Of a stretch of 64,000 nt of DNA, positions 36,373 through 46,166 are shown in pieces (positions within the stretch are counted from its first letter, which is position 1; each line of letters opens with the position of its first letter). This DNA is from Vibrio comitans (GTDB lineage Bacteria > Pseudomonadota > Gammaproteobacteria > Enterobacterales > Vibrionaceae): the NCBI GenBank assembly GCA_024346835.1, contig AP024866.1, forward strand, positions 1,488,001 through 1,552,000. Direction: 5' to 3'. Under the pieces are notes generated by a model. It worked only from the letters and a program-made list of their open reading frames with translations, did not search any database and was not told where the DNA came from. The position numbers and the translations under genes are program-made.

Positions 36373-36543
36373 TTAGCCCCTATAACTCGTCCCTCTCTTA
36401 TCCTTAGTTCTCTTTTTACACTGTGAGACTTTGCGCAGTTGTTTATGCGTTAAGAACTTTTCTGAGTCTCGATAAGTTCTAATTGTTGAATCGACCAAAA
36501 CACCCGTTCGTGCATTGCTTCGAGACGTTTGAACAGGCCTCAT
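36373..36543 (-). CDS. Doubtful 56-residue basic ORF beside dif
   Basis: An open frame (start MRPVQTSRSNARTG, end KRGTSYRG) with about a third basic residues lies between dif and the lipoprotein gene. There is no convincing ribosome site, codon use is ordinary, and no family is recognised. It could be a chance frame or the remnant of a lost element at dif. Confidence 0.2.
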   Translation of the reverse strand: MRPVQTSRSNARTGVLVDSTIRTYRDSEKFLTHKQLRKVSQCKKRTKDKRGTSYRG

Positions 36544-36582
36544 TCTTTTGCATAGTCCTGCATCTAGCTATCAGAAACTAAC

Positions 36583-36607
36583 AAGCCAAGTCTCATCAAC
36601 TTGGCTT
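36583..36607 (-). terminator. Hairpin after the lipoprotein gene
   Basis: AAGCCAAGT/ACTTGGCTT, perfect 9-bp stem with a 7-nt loop, 36 bases after the stop of the minus-strand gene. The T-run is poor on the minus strand, so termination is only likely. Confidence 0.5.
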
Positions 36608-36642
36608 TAAAAAATGAACTGTCTTGATTATCTCACTCAGAC

Positions 36643-37626
36643 TTACTCGATAAGTTTCACTTCTCTAATTTTGAAGTCTGCAAAGTAAACCTCATCATGG
36701 TCCTGGTTTAATAGATGTTCAGATTTAAGCGAACGATAAATACCCCATTTAGGCCTTACAAAATTTCCATCACGTCCATCTAACCCTGAGCGCCACATTT
36801 CTATGTTGCTCTCATTAATTTCAATCATTGGCTTAGATTCACCCAGCGGCGTTAACGTCATGTATAGATTCCCAGACTCTTTATAATCAACACGCACAAA
36901 GGCTTCAATCCATTGCCCTGCAATATCATGTGCCCAATCTACATCATTCATCTTAGTTGTATGAATCAGTGTGTTGTTTTCTGTACCCGTGCGATCCTTG
37001 TTGTAATGCACGTGTCTTACTTCTAGGCCACTTTGATTATTGCGTACATTAGCAGTAATTGTGAGTAACGGACTGCTTGTACTGACAAAGTCCTCGCTAT
37101 TCTTCTCAGCAACAGATTTCAACTGAAATAGATGGGTAAAATGCTTGGTTACTTTAAGGTTATCATCGATTTTGAATTTCCAACTGTACTCAAAGGTCGT
37201 GCCTAGATAGCCTTTTAATTTATCGGGCGATTTATCATAGGCTTTTATCTCATTTCTCTGACGATCAACGCGTCCTTTATCACGGTCACCATCTTCAAAA
37301 TGCATAATAAATTTAAAGTGGTTACCAATCACTTCGTCGTATTCTTCAACAATATGTCTGCCACCATCGGGGTCGTTGTTTGAATAGAGATCTGGTGCTT
37401 CAATAGTGCCTTTACCCAAGATACTTTCGATTAATGCATAGGTTTCCATGCCTTGTGGACCGTCTGAATTAAGCTCTGTAGAGCTAATGACTCTATATCG
37501 ACCGGATTCATCGATTGGGTAATCGGCGTATTGATTGGGATTATTCGACTCGGGAGAGTTAACGCTGCTTGTTCCACAGCCACTTAAGGCCAGCACAATG
37601 GTACTAGCAACAATAGTTCTTAACAT
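36643..37626 (-). CDS. Lipoprotein, polysaccharide-lyase-like (jelly-roll fold)
   Basis: A 327-residue predicted lipoprotein: lipobox LALSGC after a hydrophobic segment, with a Ser/Asn/Pro-rich linker. The body contains RQRNEIKAYD, TFEYSWKFKID, FTHLFQLK and PKWGIYRSL, a strand pattern seen in concanavalin-A-like lyases of the heparin-lyase/PL20 kind. I cannot assign substrate or PL family. The start at 37626 puts the ATG at the signal peptide; the frame also opens at 37680 without a better ribosome site. It is a likely accessory gene next to dif, perhaps for uronic-acid polymers. Confidence 0.7.
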   Translation of the reverse strand: MLRTIVASTIVLALSGCGTSSVNSPESNNPNQYADYPIDESGRYRVISSTELNSDGPQGMETYALIESILGKGTIEAPDLYSNNDPDGGRHIVEEYDEVIGNHFKFIMHFEDGDRDKGRVDRQRNEIKAYDKSPDKLKGYLGTTFEYSWKFKIDDNLKVTKHFTHLFQLKSVAEKNSEDFVSTSSPLLTITANVRNNQSGLEVRHVHYNKDRTGTENNTLIHTTKMNDVDWAHDIAGQWIEAFVRVDYKESGNLYMTLTPLGESKPMIEINESNIEMWRSGLDGRDGNFVRPKWGIYRSLKSEHLLNQDHDEVYFADFKIREVKLIE

Positions 37627-38001
37627 AAGGGCACTTTTTAGAGTATGAGATAGATATGAAATAGAAATCAAAGATATCATTGCAGCAGTCCATCTAGTCT
37701 TATCATATTTAAAGAGTGTTACACGACTTGCATTTTCTGTGCTTCATATTATTTGAAACACGATCCAAGTCTAAAATGGCGCCTATCAAGCTATTAGCAG
37801 CTTAAGCTCCATATTCCGGGACACTAAAAGAATATTTACAGCATTCAGAGTTATTTTAGTGGTTCTATTATCTACCAAAGCACGTTTAGTTATAGTGCAT
37901 TAAGGTTTATAAAGGATGTGTTAACTACTACAAATCAACACTCTACAACTAAACATTACTCCTTTATAATCACTCACTTGCTCTTCATTACGGGAATACC
38001 T
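37627..38001. other. Gene-free region between divergent genes
   Basis: AT-rich, 375 bases. It must contain promoters for the lipoprotein and the transporter. No operator or RNA gene recognised. The open frame of the transporter extends to a GTG at 37918, but AAAGG is only two bases from it. Confidence 0.5.
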
Positions 38002-39183
38002 GTGTCTCTTACACGCAATCACTACCTAGCTCTAGGTGGAATATTACTGCTCGCTGCCAATTTACGTGGTCCCTTTACAAGTTTGGCCCCTTTGCTTGAT
38101 CAGATCATGGAAGAGTTGCACCTAAGCTCCACGATTCTAGGAATGCTTTCTTCGTTACCACTGCTCTCTTTCGCCTTAATTTCACCATTAGCTTTGACCG
38201 TGCTCACTCGATTTGGCTTAAAGAAGAGCGTTTGCCTCGCACTATTTTCTATCTTCTTTGGGGTGTGTTTACGCTCATTTGGAAGTGTTGCAACCTTATA
38301 CTTAGGCACTGTGTTCATTGGCGCAGGTATCGCTATTGGTAATGTTCTTTTGCCTGTAGCCGTTAAGATGAACTTTCCAACACGTATCGCCGTGATGACG
38401 TCCCTATATACCTTTACCATGGGAATTGGCTCGACACTTTCTTCTGCTTCTATGGTTCCGTTGTCACACCTAACAGTAAGTCCTCTAACTGGTTGGCAAT
38501 TTGCACTCTTGTTTAATTTGTTATTTGTGACTTTAGCTTTGGTTTTCTGGTTTCGAACTAAAGAAACCAAGGGGCAAAATAGTCAGCATAGAGGAGTAAG
38601 CATCAAGCAGCTTCTTAGTAGCGGCATAGCATGGCAGGTAACATTAGCACTTGGATTAAACTCATTTACTTTCTATTCATTTGCCAGTTGGCTTCCCAAG
38701 ATTCTGCTAGACCAAGGTATGACAGAAGTAGAAGCTGGGTATATATACGGGTTGTTGCAGTTTGCGACAATCTGGCCCGGTCTTGTACTCATCCCCTTCC
38801 TATCAAGACTTAAAAGCACCAAAGTTCTATTTTTGTTCACCGCAATAGGCACCGTAGCAGCTACATTTGGACTGATCTGGCTACCAAGCATCGCCATTTT
38901 CTGGACCCTTATGTTTGGTTTTTGCAACTGTTCTACCTTTGTTATCGGTTTATCGTTTGTTGGTCTAAGAAGTAACAATGCCTCTCAAGCAGCGGCTTTA
39001 TCCGCAATGTCTCAAAGCTTCGGTTACGGAATTGCAACAATGGGACCACCGCTTCTTGGTTACTTGCACCAAGTTACCGGAAATTGGAATGCTTCTTTAA
39101 TGGTGATAGCGATCGCAGGTGGGTTTTGTGCATTATTCGGAGCGTTAAGCGCAAGAGATGTAAAGATGAGCCTACCGTCGTAG
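38002..39183 (+). CDS. CynX/NimT-type MFS transporter
   Basis: A 393-residue membrane protein with about twelve helices. The start LALGGILLLAANLRGPFTSLAPLL is typical of the CynX (cyanate)/NimT (2-nitroimidazole) branch, whose members are often exporters; the substrate here is unknown. GTG at 38002 is chosen because GGGAA lies five bases upstream and the family usually begins just before this helix; the frame could start at 37918. No linked regulator gene is visible. Confidence 0.84.
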   Translation: MSLTRNHYLALGGILLLAANLRGPFTSLAPLLDQIMEELHLSSTILGMLSSLPLLSFALISPLALTVLTRFGLKKSVCLALFSIFFGVCLRSFGSVATLYLGTVFIGAGIAIGNVLLPVAVKMNFPTRIAVMTSLYTFTMGIGSTLSSASMVPLSHLTVSPLTGWQFALLFNLLFVTLALVFWFRTKETKGQNSQHRGVSIKQLLSSGIAWQVTLALGLNSFTFYSFASWLPKILLDQGMTEVEAGYIYGLLQFATIWPGLVLIPFLSRLKSTKVLFLFTAIGTVAATFGLIWLPSIAIFWTLMFGFCNCSTFVIGLSFVGLRSNNASQAAALSAMSQSFGYGIATMGPPLLGYLHQVTGNWNASLMVIAIAGGFCALFGALSARDVKMSLPS

Positions 39184-39198
39184 ATAACGTGCTAGATA

Positions 39199-39567
39199 TC
39201 ACTTATCGTTAACATTTACCCGCAGCGCTTGCTCGTAATTTCTTACAATAAAAGTAAACTGACTGCTACTATCAACCGCAATAAACTCTGAAATATGATG
39301 GCTTTCTCCCTGATATTCTACGAAGTCGTCGTTTTCAGGTTTTGACATCCTAGTCACACGGAATGCTGTCTTTTCAGCGTCCAATTCAAGCAAATAGTCG
39401 CTACTGTTGAACTCAAATCGACACGAATCCACCGCTATACAACTAGTTTCACTCATTGAATTGTTATCACTATGTTCAATTGTTCGCCAAGTGAAGGCAG
39501 CGATAAGCACAGCAAATGTCACAATAATTTGAATTAAACGCCCTTTGGTCAATTTTTCTGCGGCCAT
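39199..39567 (-). CDS. Hypothetical single-pass membrane protein
   Basis: A 122-residue protein with one N-terminal membrane helix (LIQIIVTFAVLIAAFTW) and an extracytoplasmic part with two cysteines (TSCIAVDSCRFEF) that could form a disulfide. GGAGT lies six bases before the ATG at 39567, which is preferred over a start 21 bases upstream. No family is recognised. It is divergent from the cbb3 oxidase genes; a link with oxidase assembly is only positional. Confidence 0.75.
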   Translation of the reverse strand: MAAEKLTKGRLIQIIVTFAVLIAAFTWRTIEHSDNNSMSETSCIAVDSCRFEFNSSDYLLELDAEKTAFRVTRMSKPENDDFVEYQGESHHISEFIAVDSSSQFTFIVRNYEQALRVNVNDK

Positions 39568-39823
39568 TAAATGACTCCTTTGTAACAAACTTCAAACTTT
39601 TTACATTAAATAGGAAAACTCTATTCATTCCTATAGTTAAGTCTCTGTCATTCAAATGTTAATTCCGTATAATTCATGTTGTTAATACCATCATTAAAAT
39701 GGATTTTAGGAAGTCGAGCGTTTTTGACTCATTTTCCTCGGATTTTGTTGGTATTTGTCGTTGCGTCAACTTGTTGGCGTTGTGTTGGAAAAGTGTAGTT
39801 AATAATAAATTGGAAGCATGCAA

Positions 39824-41254
39824 ATGAGCCAAGAAAAGCAGCTTGAACAAAACTACAACTACACCGTTGTTCGTCAATTTACCCTAGTTACCATTCTTTG
39901 GGGTATTGTCGGCATGGGTGTGGGTGTTTTGATTGCCGCTCAGTTGGTTTGGCCACAGCTTAACTTTGATACGCCGTGGTTAACCTACTCTCGTCTACGA
40001 CCGCTTCATACGAACGCGGTTATTTTTGCGTTTGGTACAAGCGCCCTATTCGCCACATCTTATTATGTGGTACAGCGCACCTGTCAAGCGCGCCTATTTG
40101 GTGGCCCACTAGTGGCATTCACCTTCTGGGGCTGGCAAGCGATTATTTTAGCCGCTGCTATTTCATTGCCACTGGGATTCACATCCGGCAAAGAATACGC
40201 AGAACTAGAGTGGCCAATCGATATCGCTATCGCTATCGTTTGGGTGGCTTACGCTATCGTGTTCTTCGGAACTATGGTTAAGCGTAAAACATCGCATATT
40301 TACGTAGCCAACTGGTTCTTCGGGGCCTTTATCCTCACTGTTGCGGTATTGCACATCGTAAACAGCATGGCAATTCCAGTCTCCCCTATGAAGTCATACT
40401 CGATGTACTCCGGTGCCGTCGATGCCATGATTCAATGGTGGTATGGACACAATGCTGTTGGCTTCCTTTTGACTGCTGGTTTCCTTGGTATGATGTATTA
40501 CTTCGTACCAAAGCAAGCTGAACGACCTGTTTATTCTTACCGTCTTTCTATCGTTCACTTCTGGGCTCTTGTCTCTCTTTACATTTGGGCTGGTCCGCAC
40601 CACCTTCACTACACAGCACTTCCAGACTGGACACAGTCTATTGGTATGGTGATGTCACTGGTTCTGTTTGCTCCATCATGGGGTGGCATGATCAACGGTA
40701 TCATGACGCTGTCTGGTGCTTGGCATAAACTGCGCTACGACCCAATTTTGCGATTCTTAATTGTTTCTTTGTCTTTCTACGGTATGTCTACCTTTGAAGG
40801 ACCAATGATGTCGATCAAAACAGTTAACGCATTGTCTCACTACACCGACTGGACTATTGGTCACGTGCACTCTGGTGCGTTAGGTTGGGTTGCAATGGTG
40901 TCTATCGGTTCGGTTTATCACCTTGTTCCTAAGCTATTCGGTCAAGAGCGCATGTACTCAGTAAGCTTGATCAATGTTCACTTCTGGCTAGCGACTGTAG
41001 GTACCGTACTTTACATCGTAGCGATGTGGATCTCTGGCGTAATGCAAGGCCTAATGTGGCGCAGTGTTAACCCAGATGGCACCCTAACCTACAGCTTCGT
41101 TGAATCAGTTCAGGCGTCTTACCCGTACTACACGGTTCGCTTTATCGGCGGCGCTATCTTCTTGGCAGGTATGTTCCTAATGGCTTACAACACCTACAAG
41201 ACCATCGCTGCACCAAAGGACAGTCTTAAAGCTGTTCCTCAACCGGCACAATAG
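39824..41254 (+). CDS. ccoN: cbb3-type cytochrome c oxidase subunit I
   Basis: The catalytic subunit of the high-affinity terminal oxidase used at low oxygen: 476 residues, about twelve helices. Conserved histidines for the low-spin heme and the heme-copper centre are in [41 protein letters not shown] and [12 protein letters not shown]. The ATG at 39824 is used because GGAAG lies seven bases before it; an ATG six bases earlier is too close. First gene of ccoNOQP. No clear FNR box was found in the 256 bp upstream. Confidence 0.96.
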   Translation: MSQEKQLEQNYNYTVVRQFTLVTILWGIVGMGVGVLIAAQLVWPQLNFDTPWLTYSRLRPLHTNAVIFAFGTSALFATSYYVVQRTCQARLFGGPLVAFTFWGWQAIILAAAISLPLGFTSGKEYAELEWPIDIAIAIVWVAYAIVFFGTMVKRKTSHIYVANWFFGAFILTVAVLHIVNSMAIPVSPMKSYSMYSGAVDAMIQWWYGHNAVGFLLTAGFLGMMYYFVPKQAERPVYSYRLSIVHFWALVSLYIWAGPHHLHYTALPDWTQSIGMVMSLVLFAPSWGGMINGIMTLSGAWHKLRYDPILRFLIVSLSFYGMSTFEGPMMSIKTVNALSHYTDWTIGHVHSGALGWVAMVSIGSVYHLVPKLFGQERMYSVSLINVHFWLATVGTVLYIVAMWISGVMQGLMWRSVNPDGTLTYSFVESVQASYPYYTVRFIGGAIFLAGMFLMAYNTYKTIAAPKDSLKAVPQPAQ

Positions 41255-41265
41255 GAGATTTTGAT

Positions 41266-41886
41266 ATGGCTAACAATTCAAAAAATCGCCACGAGCTCGT
41301 TGAGAAAAACGTTGGACTACTGGCAATTTTGATTGTATTTGCAATCAGCTTAGGGGCATTAGTTGAGATCACTCCACTGATTTTCCAAAAGCAAACTACT
41401 GAGCCGGTACAGAACCTTCGCGTGTATTCTGCACTAGAGATGGAAGGTCGTGACGTCTACATCCGTGAAGGTTGTAACGTATGTCACAGTCAAATGATTC
41501 GTCCATTCCGTTCTGAAACAGAGCGTTACGGTCACTACTCAGTCGCAGGTGAAAGCGTTTGGGAGCATCCTTTCCTTTGGGGCTCAAAACGTACTGGTCC
41601 TGATTTAGCACGTGTAGGCGGACGTTACTCTGATGAATGGCATCGCGTTCACTTGATTAATCCACGTGAGCTTGTGCCTGAATCAAACATGCCTGGCTTC
41701 CCTTGGTTAGAAGAAAACGTATTGGACGGCAAGTTGACGCAGAAGAAACTAGAGATCTTCAAGAACAACTTTGGCGTACCATATACTGACGAGCAAGTTG
41801 CTTCTGCGTCTTCCGACGTAGCAGGCAAAACAGAGATGGATGCTCTGATTGCTTATCTTCAGTCTCTCGGCCATGCGATGAAGTAA
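41266..41886 (+). CDS. ccoO: cbb3-type cytochrome c oxidase subunit II (monoheme)
   Basis: A 206-residue membrane-anchored periplasmic cytochrome. An N-terminal helix ([18 protein letters not shown]) is followed by the heme-binding CNVCH in [15 protein letters not shown], with the axial methionine probably in ESNMPGFPW. It transfers electrons from CcoP to CcoN. GGAGA precedes the ATG, 11 bases after ccoN. Confidence 0.96.
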   Translation: MANNSKNRHELVEKNVGLLAILIVFAISLGALVEITPLIFQKQTTEPVQNLRVYSALEMEGRDVYIREGCNVCHSQMIRPFRSETERYGHYSVAGESVWEHPFLWGSKRTGPDLARVGGRYSDEWHRVHLINPRELVPESNMPGFPWLEENVLDGKLTQKKLEIFKNNFGVPYTDEQVASASSDVAGKTEMDALIAYLQSLGHAMK

Positions 41887-41895
41887 GGAGTGAAT

Positions 41896-42069
41896 ATGGA
41901 TATCAGTGTTATTCACAGCATCTGGACAGTTCTACTATTTGTCTGTTTTGGCGGCGTTGTGTGGTGGGCTTTCGGTAAAAACCGCAAAGCGCGCTTCGAA
42001 GAGGATGCAAATCTTATATTTGCGGACGAACAAAGTCAGAAGAAAGACCAGCAAGGAGAGACTAAATAA
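41896..42069 (+). CDS. ccoQ: cbb3-type oxidase small subunit CcoQ
   Basis: A 57-residue one-helix protein: MDISVIHSIWTVLLFVC, then GGVVWWAFGKNRKARFEEDA and a charged tail. CcoQ stabilises the cbb3 complex against oxygen. AAGGAG lies before the ATG, and the stop overlaps the ccoP start (TAATG), showing tight coupling. Confidence 0.92.
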   Translation: MDISVIHSIWTVLLFVCFGGVVWWAFGKNRKARFEEDANLIFADEQSQKKDQQGETK

Positions 42070-43046
42070 TGACTACATTTTGGAGTCTTTGGATTACCTT
42101 CATCACAGTGGGAACTTTGGTAGGTGTTGCTATCATCCTTCGCTGGTGTGTCAAGGACAGAATGGGGGTTGCTCCAGGTGATGATATGGGACACGAATAC
42201 GATGGTATTCGTGAGCTCAACAGTGACCTACCTAAGTGGTGGACTTACCTGTTCGTTTCTACTTTCATCTTTGCAATCGTTTATCTTGCACTCTACCCAG
42301 GTCTAGGCAACTACAAAGGCCTACTAGGCTGGCAGAGTTCAGACCAAACGGTAACCAGTATTGAAGAGTCAAAAGCATCAATTGCTCGTGCTCAAGAAAA
42401 CAAGCAACTGGTTCAATACGCAAAAGAACTTGAAGATGCCGACGCTTACTTCGGTGAAGCGTTCAGAAAACTCGCGATGACCGACGACGGTAGTGGCTTA
42501 CGCCCTATCCCAGAAATTGCAGAGAATGAAGAGGCAGTAAAAGTTGGACAGCGTTTGTTCCTACAAAACTGTTCTCAGTGTCACGGTTCTGATGCACGTG
42601 GTCAGCTTGGCTTCCCTAACCTAACTGATAACGCTTGGCTGTACGGCGGAGAGCCCGAAGCTATCGTTACTACAGTGATGGACGGCCGAATTGGCGAAAT
42701 GCCAGCTTGGATTGACGTGCTAGGGGAAGAAGGCGTTAAAGAAGTCGTTAGCTACACCCTTTCACTATCTGGTCGTAAAGTTAACGCTCGCGAAGCAGCA
42801 GCAGGTAAATCTCGCTTTGTCGTATGTGCCGCATGTCATGGTACAGATGGTAAAGGTAACCCTGCGGTTGGTGCACCTGACCTAACTGATAATAACTGGT
42901 TATACGGCGATTCAAGAGCTGCAGTAACGGAAACAGTAACTAACGGTCGTATGGGCGTTATGCCTGCTTGGAAAGACATTATGGGCGAAGAGAAGGTACA
43001 ACTTGTCTCTGCTTATGTTTGGAGTCTAACCAACCAAGATAATTAG
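42069..43046 (+). CDS. ccoP: cbb3-type cytochrome c oxidase subunit III (diheme)
   Basis: A 325-residue protein with two N-terminal helices and two cytochrome c domains, heme sites CSQCH (near residue 168) and CAACH (near 255). It takes electrons from soluble cytochrome c or bc1. The DNLTDN-type repeats (PNLTDNAWLYGG and PDLTDNNWLYGD) show that the heme domains arose by duplication. Followed by a terminator-like hairpin, though the assembly genes continue 84 bases later. Confidence 0.96.
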   Translation: MTTFWSLWITFITVGTLVGVAIILRWCVKDRMGVAPGDDMGHEYDGIRELNSDLPKWWTYLFVSTFIFAIVYLALYPGLGNYKGLLGWQSSDQTVTSIEESKASIARAQENKQLVQYAKELEDADAYFGEAFRKLAMTDDGSGLRPIPEIAENEEAVKVGQRLFLQNCSQCHGSDARGQLGFPNLTDNAWLYGGEPEAIVTTVMDGRIGEMPAWIDVLGEEGVKEVVSYTLSLSGRKVNAREAAAGKSRFVVCAACHGTDGKGNPAVGAPDLTDNNWLYGDSRAAVTETVTNGRMGVMPAWKDIMGEEKVQLVSAYVWSLTNQDN

Positions 43047-43061
43047 TAACAACTCAATAAC

Positions 43062-43088
43062 AGCCCCTACCCAAAGGGGCTGACTTTT
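43062..43088 (+). terminator. Terminator-like hairpin after ccoP (contains a KOPS octamer)
   Basis: AGCCCCT/AGGGGCT stem with a 6-nt loop and a T-rich tail. It would make the structural genes more abundant than the assembly genes. The same bases at 43065-43072 read CCCTACCC, a KOPS (GGGTAGGG) on the minus strand pointing to dif. Confidence 0.75.
43065..43072 (-). other. KOPS-type octamer
   Basis: GGGTAGGG on the minus strand, right of dif, oriented toward dif. Confidence 0.55.
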
Positions 43089-43130
43089 CTTTACAATCAT
43101 CCTTTCATTTTTCAATTAGAGAACTTTTTT

Positions 43131-43610
43131 ATGGTAAAGCCTTGGTATAAGCAGTTTTGGGCTTGGTTCATACTCCTGTTAATCCTAACCACCGTTTTCG
43201 GTACGTTACTACGGGTGTATATTTTGTCTCAACATACCGTTTCTTTGGTTTCCGAGGATTACTATAAAAAAGGTAAAGGCATCAACATCGACCTGTCTAA
43301 GGTGAGTGTGGCGCAAGATCTCAACCTTTCTGCAATGGTGTACTCTAGCGAAACTGATATCGTCATTGAGTTAAGCAAAGGTGAGCTTAGTAACTTCCCT
43401 GCACTTAATGTGGAGTTTTCACACCGTACATTGCCTGACAGAGACTTTAACTACCTAGCTACCGCCAACCCTTCTGGCACGTACAAGATTCACTTGGAAG
43501 AACCGCTGCAAGGCCCATGGTTTATTGAACTACGACCTCATGACAAGCAATGGTTAATTCAAGGTCGAATGACCTTTCCAAGTTCCACTCCAGCACCATT
43601 AATGAACTGA
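43131..43610 (+). CDS. ccoH: FixH/CcoH family cbb3 oxidase assembly protein
   Basis: A 159-residue protein with one N-terminal helix (FWAWFILLLILTTVFGTLLRVYI) and a periplasmic beta-rich domain. SEDYYKKGKGINIDLSK is typical of FixH. The protein is needed for stability and maturation of the cbb3 complex. It lies between ccoP and the copper ATPase gene, 5 bases before ccoI. A ccoG (fixG) gene, often next to it, is not in this cluster. Confidence 0.88.
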   Translation: MVKPWYKQFWAWFILLLILTTVFGTLLRVYILSQHTVSLVSEDYYKKGKGINIDLSKVSVAQDLNLSAMVYSSETDIVIELSKGELSNFPALNVEFSHRTLPDRDFNYLATANPSGTYKIHLEEPLQGPWFIELRPHDKQWLIQGRMTFPSSTPAPLMN

Positions 43611-43615
43611 TTATT

Positions 43616-46057
43616 ATGGAAAAATCGTGTTATCACTGCGGTGAAGATGTACCAGAGAACACGAACTATCGCGTCACGATTCTAAAAGAGTCGAGAGAGA
43701 TGTGTTGCCCAGGTTGTGAATCTGTGGCGCAGACGATCGTAGATAGTGGTTTAAGCTCTTACTATCAGTACCGTACAGAGAAAGCGGAGCGAGTCGATCT
43801 CGTTCCAGATCAGTTGCAAGCGTTGATCCATTACGATAATGAGCAAGTGCAATCTGAGTTTGTGCGCAATGATGAAAACACCTCGGAAGTGACATTGTCA
43901 CTAGATGGTGTATCTTGCGCTGCATGTGCTTGGCTAATTGAAAAGCAAATGAACGCACACCAAGGTGTCGTTCGTATCCGGGTCAACACTGCTACTCACA
44001 GGGCACTATTATCTTGGGATAAAACCCAAACTAAGCTGAGTGAGTTGTTGAGTGTAATCCACAAACTAGGCTACAAAGCCGCCCCTTTCGAAGCCGACAA
44101 ACAAGAAGAAACTTATTATCGAGCAATGAAGCAATACCTATACAAACTAGGTATTGCAGGATTGGCGACTATGCAGGTGATGATGCTTGCGGTCGCCTTG
44201 TATCTTGAGGTCTTTGGTAATTTAGAGCCTGAATTCAAGCATTACTTCAGAGTGGTTAGTCTGATTTTCGCAACACCCGTTCTGTTGTACTCAGCTCTGC
44301 CCTTTTACATGAACGCGTGGCGAAGCCTAAAAGCCAGAACCCTTGGGATGGACGTTCCCGTTTCTATCGCGCTAATATTCGCCTACTTCGCAAGCCTTAT
44401 CGCGACCATTACACAAAGTGGTGAAGTGTTTTTTGAATCCATCTCAATGTTTACCTTCTTCTTACTACTAGGAAGATTTCTTGAGATGCGAGCACGGCGT
44501 AAAGCCGCAGCAGCCAGTGCCAACTTGCTGAAGCTTGTCCCTGCTATGGCAACACTAGAAGATGGTAATCAAGTTCCGGTTAAAACTCTGAGCATTGGAG
44601 ACCGCGTGCGAGTACTTGCCGGCGAGCATGTTCCTGCAGATGGTTATGTATTAGATAAAGCGGTATTTGTTGACGAATCTATGCTGACTGGCGAATCTTT
44701 GCATGTTAAGAAAAGCACCGGCGAGACCGTGTATGCCGGTACAATCAACGGTGAGCAAACCTTTACCTTAGAAGTTGCCTGCCGCAAGCAAGAAAGCATG
44801 ATTGCGAATATAGTTAGACTTCAGGATGAGGCTCAAGCAACCAAGCCAAAGATCGCCGAAATAGCGGATATAGTTGCGCGTTATTTTGTCGCCGCAATCT
44901 TAATTATCTCAGCTTGCACCTACTTCTACTGGCAACAAAATCAACCAGAAGACGCATTTTGGATCATGCTAGCCGTACTGGTTGCTACCTGCCCTTGTGC
45001 CCTTTCTTTGGCAACCCCAACGGCCATCACTTGCTCTACCTCAAGAATGGGCGACCTGGGTATATTATTGCGAAAATCCCATGCCATTGAGACGCTGTGT
45101 AAAATCAATCACGTTATCGTTGATAAGACTGGCACACTAACAGAAGGCAAAGTCTCGCTGTCTAATGTTGCTACTTTTGGCCAGTGGCAAGAATCACAAG
45201 TGCTCGCCATTGCTTCCGCCCTCGAAGCCCACGCCAACCACCCAATCGCCGTAGCATTTAGGCCGCATATTGATAGCTCAGTATCCGCTGAAAAAGTAGA
45301 GAACCATATTGGCTCTGGCCTCACGGGGTTGGTCAATGAGCTTGATTGCAAGATAGGCAGTTATAAGTTTGTTTGTGACGGCACCATTGCAAATACGCCA
45401 CATACGGTTTATTTGTCTATCAATGGCGAGTTGGCCGCTACCTTTACCTACAGCGACCCAATAAGAGAAAGCAGTCAAAGCTTCATCCAATCTCTTAAAG
45501 ACTTAGGTATCCGCACTACTCTACTCACTGGAGATAACGAAATAAATGCGGCGCCTGTCGCTCGTCAGCTTGGCATAGATGAGCTCAAATCCGGAGTAAG
45601 CCCAGAAGGCAAGCTCAACTACTTCAATAGCTTACCGAAGAAAGACGTATCACTAATGATCGGTGATGGTATTAATGATGCCCCAACCCTTGCCGGCGCC
45701 CATCTTTCTGTCGCTATGGGCGGCGGGACTGATGTCGCTAAGTCCTCAGCAGATATGGTACTTTTGGGCGATAAGTTAGACAAATTAATCGAGGCTCGTA
45801 CCCTTGCTCTTAAAACACGTAAGATTATTAGGGAGAACCTAGCTTGGTCGCTAGGTTACAACCTGCTTATTCTGCCACTTGCGGTTTGCGGATTAGTCGC
45901 ACCTTATATTGCAGTGGTGGGCATGTCAGCAAGCTCCATCATCGTAGTTACTAACTCACTGAGATTACTAAATAAACATGGAAAGTCTATACATTCTGAT
46001 CCCCATAGCAATCATACTGGTCGCCGTAGCAGTGGCCGTATTTCTATGGGCAGTTAA
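43616..46057 (+). CDS. ccoI: Copper-translocating P1B-ATPase CcoI (FixI)
   Basis: An 813-residue inner-membrane ATPase that supplies copper for the cbb3 centre. It has an N-terminal cysteine-rich domain (CYHCGE and CCPGC), an HMA domain (SCAACAWLIEKQ), eight helices with the transport motif CPCALSLATP, the phosphorylation site DKTGTLTEG, and the hinge MIGDGINDAPTLAGA. The ATG at 43616 starts the cysteine-rich domain; an upstream in-frame ATG lies inside ccoH. The last 26 codons overlap ccoS in another frame, giving a Ser/His-rich tail (SDPHSNHTGRRSSGR). A matS site lies at 43889. Confidence 0.94.
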   Translation: MEKSCYHCGEDVPENTNYRVTILKESREMCCPGCESVAQTIVDSGLSSYYQYRTEKAERVDLVPDQLQALIHYDNEQVQSEFVRNDENTSEVTLSLDGVSCAACAWLIEKQMNAHQGVVRIRVNTATHRALLSWDKTQTKLSELLSVIHKLGYKAAPFEADKQEETYYRAMKQYLYKLGIAGLATMQVMMLAVALYLEVFGNLEPEFKHYFRVVSLIFATPVLLYSALPFYMNAWRSLKARTLGMDVPVSIALIFAYFASLIATITQSGEVFFESISMFTFFLLLGRFLEMRARRKAAAASANLLKLVPAMATLEDGNQVPVKTLSIGDRVRVLAGEHVPADGYVLDKAVFVDESMLTGESLHVKKSTGETVYAGTINGEQTFTLEVACRKQESMIANIVRLQDEAQATKPKIAEIADIVARYFVAAILIISACTYFYWQQNQPEDAFWIMLAVLVATCPCALSLATPTAITCSTSRMGDLGILLRKSHAIETLCKINHVIVDKTGTLTEGKVSLSNVATFGQWQESQVLAIASALEAHANHPIAVAFRPHIDSSVSAEKVENHIGSGLTGLVNELDCKIGSYKFVCDGTIANTPHTVYLSINGELAATFTYSDPIRESSQSFIQSLKDLGIRTTLLTGDNEINAAPVARQLGIDELKSGVSPEGKLNYFNSLPKKDVSLMIGDGINDAPTLAGAHLSVAMGGGTDVAKSSADMVLLGDKLDKLIEARTLALKTRKIIRENLAWSLGYNLLILPLAVCGLVAPYIAVVGMSASSIIVVTNSLRLLNKHGKSIHSDPHSNHTGRRSSGRISMGS
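43889..43901. promoter_or_regulatory. matS site (MatP binding)
   Basis: GTGACATTGTCAC, perfect match to GTGACRNYGTCAC, within ccoI, about 7.5 kb right of dif. Confidence 0.88.
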
Positions 46058-46166
46058 GACGGAGCAATTTGAAGATCTTGATCGACAAGGACACAATATC
46101 CTATTCGAAGAAGATGACATCCCGTCAGACAAAAGCGACAAATCCAAGGGCAACAAATCGCAATGA
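45978..46166 (+). CDS. ccoS: cbb3-type oxidase assembly protein CcoS
   Basis: A 62-residue single-helix protein (MESLYILIPIAIILVAVAVAV, then FLWAVKTEQFEDLDRQG) matching CcoS/FixS, needed for cofactor insertion into cbb3 oxidase. It overlaps ccoI by 80 bases and the next gene by 4 bases (ATGA). Confidence 0.93.
   Translation: MESLYILIPIAIILVAVAVAVFLWAVKTEQFEDLDRQGHNILFEEDDIPSDKSDKSKGNKSQ

Noticed and set aside
36386..36600. Insertion-sequence remnant next to dif
   Set aside because: Neither terminal inverted repeats nor transposase motifs could be recognised.
39568..39823. FNR box upstream of ccoN
   Set aside because: The best candidate (TTGTC-N5-GTCAA) has a spacer of five and mismatches in both halves.
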